A stretch of DNA of 5,283 nt from Gammaproteobacteria bacterium (GTDB lineage: Bacteria; Pseudomonadota; Gammaproteobacteria; Steroidobacterales; GCA-2729495), in NCBI GenBank assembly GCA_030429685.1, contig JAUIEY010000146.1, positions 1-5,283 on the forward strand, read 5' to 3'. This document shows, in pieces, positions 1 through 5,283 of this stretch. The translations under genes were made by a program, and so were the position numbers. The notes below the pieces were generated by a model. It was not told where the DNA came from. It saw nothing but the letters and a program-made list of their open reading frames with translations, and ran no database searches. The first letter of the stretch is position 1. The number at the start of each line of letters is the position of its first letter.

Positions 1-585
1 CGCATGGTGATTGACCTGTCGCAATTTGTCCGCTCGCAGGGCATCTGGCTGGCGCTTGGCATAGGCGCGATTATCGGCAGCTACCTCTATATGTACAAAC
101 GCAGCAAGAAACTGCGCATGATGCAGGATCGAATGATGCTGAAGATTCCGGTGATTGGCCCGATTCTGGAAAAATCAGCCATTGCGCGTTTTGCCCGCAC
201 ACTGTCAACCATGTTTGCTGCCGGTGTGCCGCTGGTTGAAGGCCTGGAATCGGTGGCCGGCGCCACAGGTAACGTGGTATTCGAAAAGGCTGTGCTGGAG
301 ATCAAAGACGAAGTCGCAACCGGTTCACGCCTGCAGCAATGTATGGAAAACACCGGCCTGTTCCCGAACATGGTAATTCAGATGATTGCCGTGGGTGAGG
401 AATCCGGCTCGCTCGACGAAATGTCCGGCAAGGTTGCCGACTTCTATGAAGAAGATGTCGACAATGCGGTCGACAGCCTTAGCAGTCTGCTGGAGCCGAT
501 GATCATGGCTATCCTCGGCGTGCTGGTTGGCGGTCTGGTGGTGGCCATGTATCTGCCGATCTTCAAGATGGGTGCGGTTATCTAG
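1..585 (+). CDS. pilC: Type IV pilus inner-membrane platform protein PilC, C-terminal half (5' truncated by window edge)
   Basis: PilC is the polytopic inner-membrane protein at the base of the type IV pilus machine, where it couples the PilB/PilT ATPases to pilin insertion and removal. The visible 194 residues read in frame from base 1. The first ATG, at base 4, is internal, because family members are about 400 residues long. The fragment holds a hydrophobic helix at about residues 15-31, then the second GspF/T2SSF cytoplasmic domain at about 60-160 with the family motif GEESGSLDEM (132-141). A last membrane helix at about 167-186 follows the conserved EP and ends in YLPIF. A type II secretion GspF protein would look similar. 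The directly following prepilin peptidase gene and the pilC-pilD-coaE order favour PilC. The spacing to pilD is 42 bases, which suggests one transcript. Confidence 0.93.
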   Translation, partial: RMVIDLSQFVRSQGIWLALGIGAIIGSYLYMYKRSKKLRMMQDRMMLKIPVIGPILEKSAIARFARTLSTMFAAGVPLVEGLESVAGATGNVVFEKAVLEIKDEVATGSRLQQCMENTGLFPNMVIQMIAVGEESGSLDEMSGKVADFYEEDVDNAVDSLSSLLEPMIMAILGVLVGGLVVAMYLPIFKMGAVI

Positions 586-613
586 GCCTTTGCTAAGATA
601 GCGGCAATCTCAT

Positions 614-620
614 AAGCGGA
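614..620 (+). promoter_or_regulatory. Weak ribosome binding site of pilD
   Basis: AAGCGGA lies 7 bases before the ATG at 628 and matches the Shine-Dalgarno consensus AAGGAGG imperfectly. It supports the ATG at 628 as the pilD start. The rest of the 42-base pilC-pilD gap shows no convincing promoter or terminator hairpin. Confidence 0.4.
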
Positions 621-627
621 TTTCACT

Positions 628-1488
628 ATGCTGGGTATTGCCGGGGGCGTTGTGCTCGGGCTGCTGGTGGGCAGTTTTCTGAATGTCGTAATTTATCGTC
701 TGCCTATCATGATGGAGCGGGACTGGCGCCGTCAGGCTCGCGAAATGCTCGACTCCGGCGATGCCGAGACCGGAACGGAAACACCGTTTAACCTGTTTAC
801 GCCGCGCTCACGCTGCCCCGATTGCGGCGCCCAGATCAAGGCCTGGCAAAATATTCCGGTACTCAGCTGGGTACTGTTGCGCGGTCGCTGCGCAGCCTGC
901 AATGCGCCCATTGCCAGGCGCTACCCGCTCATCGAACTCGTCAGCGGCCTGCTTTCCGGGCTGATGATCTGGCATTTTGGCGGCGGACCGGCAGGCCTGG
1001 CAGCGCTGTTTTTTGTCTGGTGCCTGATCGCCCTGACGGTCATAGATTTTGACCACCAGTTGCTGCCCGACAGTATTACCTACCTGCTGCTGTGGGCCGG
1101 CCTGTTGCTGAGCGCCATGGCGCCGGCATGGGAATTGCCGATGCCGGACCTGCGTTCCAGCGTGCTCGGCGCCGCCGCGGGTTACCTCAGCCTGTGGAGC
1201 ATATACTGGCTGTTCAAGCTTGCCACCGGCAAGGAAGGCATGGGGTACGGTGATTTCAAATTGCTGGCAGCACTGGGCGCGTGGCTGGGCTATCAGCAGT
1301 TGCCGCTGATCATATTGTTGTCGGCAGCTGTTGGCGCGGTGACCGGCATCGGCATGATAGCCGTACTCGGCCGCGACCGGCAGATTCCCATTCCCTTCGG
1401 CCCCTACCTGGCCGGCGCCGGGCTGATAGCGCTGCTGTGGGGCGAAGCTCTGGTAACCAGCTATCTGGAATTCGCCGGACTGCAGTAG
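628..1488 (+). CDS. pilD: Prepilin peptidase / N-methyltransferase PilD
   Basis: This inner-membrane aspartyl protease (peptidase family A24) cleaves the leader of type IV prepilins and type II secretion pseudopilins, then methylates the new N-terminal residue. The 286 residues match the usual length of about 290. The N-terminal hydrophobic helix (about 3-26, with GSFLNVVIYRLP) is followed by the cytoplasmic loop. That loop carries a complete zinc-type four-cysteine motif, C63/C66 and C88/C91. The catalytic aspartates are most likely D140, in the segment IDFDHQLLPD, and D209 in the GxGD motif GYGDFK. Several further hydrophobic segments follow, with the conserved IPFGPYL near 254-261. All key residues are present, so the enzyme looks bifunctional. 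It sits between pilC and coaE, a common gammaproteobacterial order. Its TAG stop shares its last base with the coaE GTG start. Confidence 0.97.
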   Translation: MLGIAGGVVLGLLVGSFLNVVIYRLPIMMERDWRRQAREMLDSGDAETGTETPFNLFTPRSRCPDCGAQIKAWQNIPVLSWVLLRGRCAACNAPIARRYPLIELVSGLLSGLMIWHFGGGPAGLAALFFVWCLIALTVIDFDHQLLPDSITYLLLWAGLLLSAMAPAWELPMPDLRSSVLGAAAGYLSLWSIYWLFKLATGKEGMGYGDFKLLAALGAWLGYQQLPLIILLSAAVGAVTGIGMIAVLGRDRQIPIPFGPYLAGAGLIALLWGEALVTSYLEFAGLQ

Positions 1489-2111
1489 TGCTTAAAGTCG
1501 GACTCACGGGGGGAATCGCCAGCGGCAAAACTGCAGTAGCGGATTATCTGGCTGAACTCGGCGCAGCGGTAATCGACACTGATGTGCTGGCCCGCGAAGT
1601 GGTGGCCCCTGGTGAGCCCGGACTGGCTGAAGTGGTCACCGAATTTGGCAACGATATTCTGCTGCCGGATGGCTCGCTGGACCGGGCCAGACTGAGGTCA
1701 CTGGTATTTGCGGACAAGTCGCGCCGGCAGCAGCTGGAAGCGATACTGCACCCGCGTATCCGCGCGCGCACGTTGCAGGCCATTGAGGCAGCCGAGAATT
1801 CCGCCAGTCCCTATGTGGTCATTGTGGTACCCCTGCTGGTAGAGACGGATTTTGCCGCGCTGGTGGATCGGGTCCTGGTGGTTGATATCAGCCCGGAACT
1901 ACAGCAACAGCGACTCATGGCACGCGACTCTGTAGCCGCTGCCGAAGCCGCACGGATAATCGGCCAGCAGGCCAGCCGTGAACAACGGCTGCAGGCGGCT
2001 GATGATGTGCTGGAGAACAATACCGACCGCGCCGAACTGCGCGACCGGGTCGCCAGCTTACACGCGCACTATCTCGACCTGGCCCGCAGCCGGACGGGCG
2101 CAAAGCCCTGA
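1488..2111 (+). CDS. coaE: Dephospho-CoA kinase CoaE
   Basis: CoaE phosphorylates the 3' hydroxyl of the ribose in dephospho-CoA with ATP, the last step of coenzyme A synthesis in the cytosol. The 207-residue length is typical. Walker A is GGIASGKT (8-15), followed by the substrate-site acidic pair D30/D32 in IDTDVLAREV. HPRI (88-91), VPLL (114-117), the lid segment with R146-D147 and the C-terminal ADDVLENN (171-178) are all conserved family segments. The GTG at 1488 is chosen because it places the P-loop at the usual distance from the N-terminus and overlaps the pilD stop as TAGTG. A short GGA lies 8 bases upstream. The open frame continues upstream inside pilD, but that part does not look like CoaE. 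Expression is probably coupled to translation of pilD. Confidence 0.97.
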   Translation: MLKVGLTGGIASGKTAVADYLAELGAAVIDTDVLAREVVAPGEPGLAEVVTEFGNDILLPDGSLDRARLRSLVFADKSRRQQLEAILHPRIRARTLQAIEAAENSASPYVVIVVPLLVETDFAALVDRVLVVDISPELQQQRLMARDSVAAAEAARIIGQQASREQRLQAADDVLENNTDRAELRDRVASLHAHYLDLARSRTGAKP

Positions 2112-2136
2112 GCAGCGGGTGATTCAGCCGGCTGGT

Positions 2137-2165
2137 TTGCGGTCGCCCGTGGTCTCAGACACAAT
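2137..2165 (+). promoter_or_regulatory. Possible sigma-70-like promoter before zapD
   Basis: In the 60-base gap between coaE and zapD, TTGCGG (2137-2142) and CACAAT (2160-2165) are separated by 17 bases. They match the -35 box at 3 of 6 and the -10 box at 4 of 6 positions. A start about 7 bases downstream would fall at or next to the zapD ATG at 2172, giving a leaderless or nearly leaderless mRNA. No Shine-Dalgarno sequence is visible in this gap. The match is weak, and zapD may simply be read from the upstream operon. Confidence 0.22.
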
Positions 2166-2171
2166 TCATTA

Positions 2172-2975
2172 ATGACCCAGGCGGCGGAAATAACTGCGCA
2201 GCAAACAGCCGGCGCAGCCCTACCCTTATATGAGCAACCGCTCAATGAGCGCATGCGGACATTTTTGCGCCTGGAATTTCTCTATCGTCGCTTGTGCTTC
2301 CAGGCCGAGAAGAATTCATCCTGGGCGAGCCGTGATGCGGTTGACGGACTGCTGGATATTGTTGCGATCCTGTCACGCGGCGACGTGCGCGGTGATGTGC
2401 TGAAAGAACTGGAGCGCCAGCTGTTTATGCTGGAACGACTGCAGCAGGCCGATGACATTGATACCGCCCGCTTGCAGGGCGTCACGCGGAAACTGCAGGG
2501 GCTGCGCGGCAACCTCAGTGCCATAGGCCCGAAATACCTGCAGGAACTCAAAGACAATGAATTTCTGAATGCCATCCGGCATCGCAGCAGTATCCCGGGT
2601 GGAACCTGCGCCTTCGACATTCCGGAATATACGCATTGGTTGCGGCAAAGCATGGAACGACGCGCCGCCGATGTCGCCAATTGGATTGAAGTGGTGCGTC
2701 CGCTATGTGATGCCGTAATGGGCTTGCTCTGGATTGTGCGCAACAGTCGACAACCCGGTAAACGCATCGCTCAGGCTGGCGTCTATCAGCATACGATGAG
2801 CCGCGAAACTATCAACGGTTTGATTCGCATTACACTTCCTGAAGGCGCGGAACTGTATCCTGAAATAAGCGGCAGTCAGCATCGTTTTTCCGTGCGCTTC
2901 ATGCAGTGGCGCAGCGGCGAGGTAAAGCCCACGCAAACCACCGACGATGTCGAGTTTGAACTGACTATTTGTTGA
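2172..2975 (+). CDS. zapD: Cell division protein ZapD (Z-ring associated, formerly YacF)
   Basis: ZapD is a cytoplasmic protein that binds the C-terminal tail of FtsZ and bundles FtsZ protofilaments, stabilising the Z ring. The 267 residues compare with 247 in E. coli. The N-terminal segment YEQPLNERMRTFLRLEFL (20-37), the central SIPGGTCAFDIPEYTHWL (140-157) and the C-terminal LYPEISGSQHRFSVRFM (228-244) are recognisable family blocks, and the protein ends in FELTIC. R69, R238 and R242 line up by motif with E. coli R56, R221 and R225, residues implicated in FtsZ binding. The ATG at 2172 is the only start available after the in-frame coaE stop. It gives about 13 more N-terminal residues than E. 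coli, rich in Ala, Gln and Thr. No ribosome binding site is seen. Its last 11 bases overlap the 3' end of mutT on the other strand. Confidence 0.95.
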   Translation: MTQAAEITAQQTAGAALPLYEQPLNERMRTFLRLEFLYRRLCFQAEKNSSWASRDAVDGLLDIVAILSRGDVRGDVLKELERQLFMLERLQQADDIDTARLQGVTRKLQGLRGNLSAIGPKYLQELKDNEFLNAIRHRSSIPGGTCAFDIPEYTHWLRQSMERRAADVANWIEVVRPLCDAVMGLLWIVRNSRQPGKRIAQAGVYQHTMSRETINGLIRITLPEGAELYPEISGSQHRFSVRFMQWRSGEVKPTQTTDDVEFELTIC

Positions 2976-3444
2976 GGCGCTCCGTGTGCGCAACAAGGGC
3001 CGGTTCCAGCGGCGCCGTATTCACTGCCAGGTCTGCCTGCAGCTTTAAGGCAATGGCGGCATCCGCCTCCAGCAGCCCTCCGGCCAGCAACCGGACCGGC
3101 TCCAGCCAGCGCAGTGGCTGGTTTTCAAGACTTTGCGGCTGACCCTGCCAGGCCGGGACGAGCCACACATAGAGATGCACCCGGCGCTCCGGATAGCTAT
3201 GGCTGTAGCGCATCAGGTGACGAGCCACCACCACCTCAATACCAAGTTCCTCCCGCAGTTCGCGCTGCAAGCCGGCCAGCGGTTTCTCACCGTTGTTAAG
3301 CTTGCCGCCGGGAAACTCCCAGGCCCCGGCATGCGCTTTGCCGGTCGTGCGCTGCGCAATCAGCACATGTCCCTGTGCATCGCGCAATACACCGGCAGCA
3401 ACGTGAATGTCAGGTAGCTGCGGTAGCTCAGGAGAGCTTGCCAT
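2965..3444 (-). CDS. mutT: Nudix hydrolase MutT, 8-oxo-dGTP diphosphatase
   Basis: MutT hydrolyses 8-oxo-dGTP to the monophosphate and pyrophosphate, preventing A:T to C:G transversions. The 159-residue protein carries a perfect Nudix box, GX5EX7REUXEEXGU, from G47 to I69. E62, E65 and E66 in it are the expected Mg-binding region. WEFPGGK (42-48), SYPERRVHLYVWLV (83-96) and the following W-G-P region match MutT itself rather than a generic Nudix protein. The ATG at 3444 is chosen because the family N-terminus begins shortly after it. The open frame reaches back to 3510, but that part lies wholly inside secA. The start overlaps the secA end by 17 bases and has no close ribosome binding site, so translation is probably coupled to secA. 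E. coli MutT has 129 residues; the extra length is a short N-terminal lead and a C-terminal tail of about 20 residues. It is not fused to ThiE as in some pseudomonads. Confidence 0.94.
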   Translation of the reverse strand: MASSPELPQLPDIHVAAGVLRDAQGHVLIAQRTTGKAHAGAWEFPGGKLNNGEKPLAGLQRELREELGIEVVVARHLMRYSHSYPERRVHLYVWLVPAWQGQPQSLENQPLRWLEPVRLLAGGLLEADAAIALKLQADLAVNTAPLEPALVAHTERLNK

Positions 3445-3471
3445 GACAGTGTTTGTATTTTTTTCCTGAGC
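3426..3471 (-). promoter_or_regulatory. Inverted repeat spanning the secA stop and mutT start
   Basis: On the minus-strand mRNA, GCTCAGGA (3471-3464) is complementary over 8 bases to TCCTGAGC (3433-3426), with a 30-base loop between them. The secA stop codon (3430-3428) lies within the 3' arm and the mutT ATG (3444-3442) in the loop. The only AGGA near the mutT start is in the 5' arm, 19 bases before the ATG, which is too far for a normal site. A ribosome finishing secA would open the stem. A role in translational coupling is inferred. The arms are also coding sequence, so chance is possible. Confidence 0.25.
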
Positions 3472-5283
3472 CGCAGGGACAGGCTTCGTTGCGTCCGACT
3501 TTCGGCACATCTCTCACAAACGGTGTTGTCGCTGCCGGTTGCTGTCCGGGCTGTGCGGTCGGACCTGTCGCGGGTGCCGCAGCCGGACCGGGAGGCGGTG
3601 GCGCCGCCTGCGGTCCTGCCAGAGCAGATGCCTCGGCATGCTGGTACTGCATTTTCTCAACTGCCGTACGCTGCTGCGCCGCTTTAATGTCTTCCTCGCC
3701 GCGCACACGCACCTGTGACAAAAACACAATCAGATCATGCTTAACGCGATCAAGCATGGCGCCAAACATTTCGAATGCTTCGCGCTTGTATTCCTGTTTG
3801 GGGTTTTTCTGCGCGTAGCTGCGTAACCCGATACCCTGCCGCAGGTAATCCAGGCCAGCCAGGTGCTCGCGCCAGTACATGTCGATGAACTTGAGCATGT
3901 ACTCCTTTTCGACCTGACGCATGATATCGGCGCCGACCAGTGCGGTCTTGGCTTCATATTCCGCTTCCATCGCGGCGATAACGCGATCAAGAACATCATC
4001 GCGAGTGGCATCTGATTCTTCCAGCCAGGCCGCAATATCAGCACTGACGCCGAATTCCCGCTCCAGCGCCTGAGTAAGGCCGGCAACGTCCCACTGTTCT
4101 TCCATGGTCTGCGGTGGCATATGCTCATCAATCAATTCGCTGACCACCTCGACACGAATACCGGCAACCGAATCGGCAATATCGTCAGCCTGCATCAGTT
4201 CGTTGCGCTGCTGATAAATTACCGTACGCTGATCGTTGGCGACATCGTCGTATTCCAGCAACTGCTTGCGGGCGTCAAAGTTGTGTGCCTCCACCTTGCG
4301 CTGGGCGCGTTCGATCTGGCGCGTCAGCATACCGCTCTCAATGGCCTCGCCCTCGCGCATACCGACCCGCGACAACAGCGCCTTAGTGCGTTCCGGATCG
4401 CCGAAAATTCGCATCAGGTTGTCTTCCATGGACAGATAGAAGCGACTTGATCCGGGGTCTCCCTGCCGGCCGGAGCGGCCGCGCAGCTGGTTGTCGATGC
4501 GCCGCGATTCATGGCGCTCGGTACCGATTATGTGCAGACCACCACTTGCCAGCACCTTGGCGTGTCGCTTGTCCCAGTCGGCGCGGTGTTCCGCCAGCGC
4601 AGCTTCGTCGGCGCTATCGCCCAGTTCAGCCAATTCAGCTTCGAGGCTGCCGCCCAGCACGATATCGGTACCGCGGCCCGCCATGTTGGTGGCAATAGTG
4701 ACCGCGCCGGGCCGGCCCGCCTCGGCGACAATATGGGCTTCGCGCTCATGCTGTTTGGCGTTCAGCACCTCGTGCCTGATGTTGGCTTTTTTGAGTTCGC
4801 GTGACAGCAGTTCTGACGCTTCGATAGACGTGGTACCCACCAGTACGGGCTGGCTGCGCTCAACACAATCCTTGATGTCTTCGATGATGGCCAGATATTT
4901 ATCGCGCTGGGTCAAATAGACCAGATCGGGCTGGTCATCGCGCACCATTGGTCGATGGGTCGGTATGACCACCACTTCGAGACCGTAGATGCTCTGGAAC
5001 TCAAATGCCTCGGTATCAGCCGTACCCGTCATGCCAGCAAGCTTGTCGTACATGCGGAAATAGTTCTGGAAGGTAATCGACGCGATGGTCTGATTTTCTT
5101 CCTTGATCGTAACGCGCTCCTTGGCCTCCACCGCCTGGTGCAAACCGTCAGACCAGCGCCGGCCGGGCATCGTCCGACCGGTAAACTCATCCACAATCAC
5201 AACTTCATTGTTGCTGACGATATAGTCCACGTCCTTGTGAAACAGGGCATGGGCGCGCAGGGCCGCCGTAATGTGATGCATCA
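3428..5283 (-). CDS. secA: Preprotein translocase ATPase SecA, C-terminal two thirds (5' end beyond window)
   Basis: SecA is the ATP-driven motor that pushes unfolded preproteins through SecYEG. At least 617 residues are visible. By motif alignment the fragment starts near residue 306 of the 901-residue E. coli protein, so Walker A and the DEAD-type box lie outside the window. In fragment numbering, the end of the preprotein-binding domain runs to about 71, and MTGTADTEAFEF (84-95) belongs to the first nucleotide-binding domain. NMAGRGTDIVLGG (199-211) and the arginine-finger motif RGRSGRQGD (267-275) mark the second nucleotide-binding domain. FDARKQLLEYDDVANDQR (335-352) opens the helical scaffold, and WREHLAGLDYLRQGI (470-484) lies further along it. 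A Pro/Ala-rich linker (about 554-587) leads to the zinc site C601, C603, C612, H613, which binds SecB and lipid in homologues. The frame is unbroken. mutT follows with a 17-base overlap. Confidence 0.98.
   Translation of the reverse strand, partial: MHHITAALRAHALFHKDVDYIVSNNEVVIVDEFTGRTMPGRRWSDGLHQAVEAKERVTIKEENQTIASITFQNYFRMYDKLAGMTGTADTEAFEFQSIYGLEVVVIPTHRPMVRDDQPDLVYLTQRDKYLAIIEDIKDCVERSQPVLVGTTSIEASELLSRELKKANIRHEVLNAKQHEREAHIVAEAGRPGAVTIATNMAGRGTDIVLGGSLEAELAELGDSADEAALAEHRADWDKRHAKVLASGGLHIIGTERHESRRIDNQLRGRSGRQGDPGSSRFYLSMEDNLMRIFGDPERTKALLSRVGMREGEAIESGMLTRQIERAQRKVEAHNFDARKQLLEYDDVANDQRTVIYQQRNELMQADDIADSVAGIRVEVVSELIDEHMPPQTMEEQWDVAGLTQALEREFGVSADIAAWLEESDATRDDVLDRVIAAMEAEYEAKTALVGADIMRQVEKEYMLKFIDMYWREHLAGLDYLRQGIGLRSYAQKNPKQEYKREAFEMFGAMLDRVKHDLIVFLSQVRVRGEEDIKAAQQRTAVEKMQYQHAEASALAGPQAAPPPPGPAAAPATGPTAQPGQQPAATTPFVRDVPKVGRNEACPCGSGKKYKHCHGKLS

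Noticed and set aside
586..627. Promoter or terminator in the pilC-pilD gap
   Set aside because: TTGCTA at 590-595 has no good -10 partner at 16-18 bases, and no stem with a T-tract is present. The gap is consistent with one transcript.
1281..1487. Upstream extension of the coaE frame into pilD
   Set aside because: The extra residues are Arg-rich, low-quality out-of-frame translation of conserved pilD sequence. The GTG at 1488 gives a normal CoaE.
1479..1539. 10-bp direct repeat ACTGCAGTAG at 1479-1488 and 1530-1539, flanking the coaE start
   Set aside because: There are only two short copies, both explained by coding sequence, with no palindromic or array context. Coincidence is likely.
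2282..2767. 161-residue open frame on the minus strand inside zapD
   Set aside because: It is an antisense shadow of a well-conserved gene. Its composition is rich in Ser and Arg, and no family is recognisable.
3010..3017. Perfect 8-bp palindrome CGGCGCCG within mutT
   Set aside because: It is short, GC-only, in coding sequence and single-copy here, as expected by chance in GC-rich DNA.
3445..3510. Longer mutT frame starting at 3510 (22 more N-terminal residues)
   Set aside because: The added part lies entirely inside the conserved secA zinc tail in another frame and has no MutT similarity. The ATG at 3444 fits the family N-terminus better.
3453..3818. 121-residue plus-strand frame with several cysteines, considered as a displaced yacG
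   Set aside because: It is antisense to the secA C-terminus, and its Cys and Gly content comes from the Pro/Ala codons of the linker. The YacG cysteine spacing is absent.

Overview
The window is ordinary chromosomal DNA of a gammaproteobacterium, GC-rich by eye (not computed). It combines the type IV pilus pair pilC-pilD, coaE and zapD on one strand with mutT and secA on the other. This arrangement is familiar from gammaproteobacteria: in E. coli, secA-mutT also faces yacG-zapD-coaE, with pilus-type genes (hofB/hofC) nearby. ZapD itself is largely restricted to beta/gammaproteobacteria. I do not assign a genus.

Layout: on the plus strand, positions 1-585 hold the C-terminal half of pilC (inner-membrane platform of the type IV pilus), cut by the window edge. 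It is followed by complete pilD (prepilin peptidase/N-methylase, 628-1488), coaE (dephospho-CoA kinase, 1488-2111, GTG start sharing one base with the pilD stop) and zapD (Z-ring associated protein D, 2172-2975). On the minus strand, the C-terminal two thirds of secA (3428-5283, cut by the window edge) is followed by mutT (2965-3444), whose start lies 17 bases inside the end of secA. The two gene sets converge, and the 3' ends of zapD and mutT overlap by 11 bp.

How the genes work together: PilC and PilD serve pilus assembly, with PilD processing prepilins. CoaE completes CoA synthesis and ZapD bundles FtsZ filaments at the division site. SecA is the motor of Sec protein export, and MutT removes oxidised dGTP from the nucleotide pool. 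They are housekeeping genes kept together by conserved synteny rather than one pathway. The main departure from the E. coli layout is that yacG (a small zinc-binding gyrase inhibitor gene) is missing between zapD and mutT. The points most worth checking are this loss with the resulting tail-to-tail overlap, a possible coupling hairpin at the secA/mutT junction, and a possible leaderless start for zapD. I see no mobile element, RNA gene, CRISPR array or novel system. No gap between genes exceeds 60 bases.
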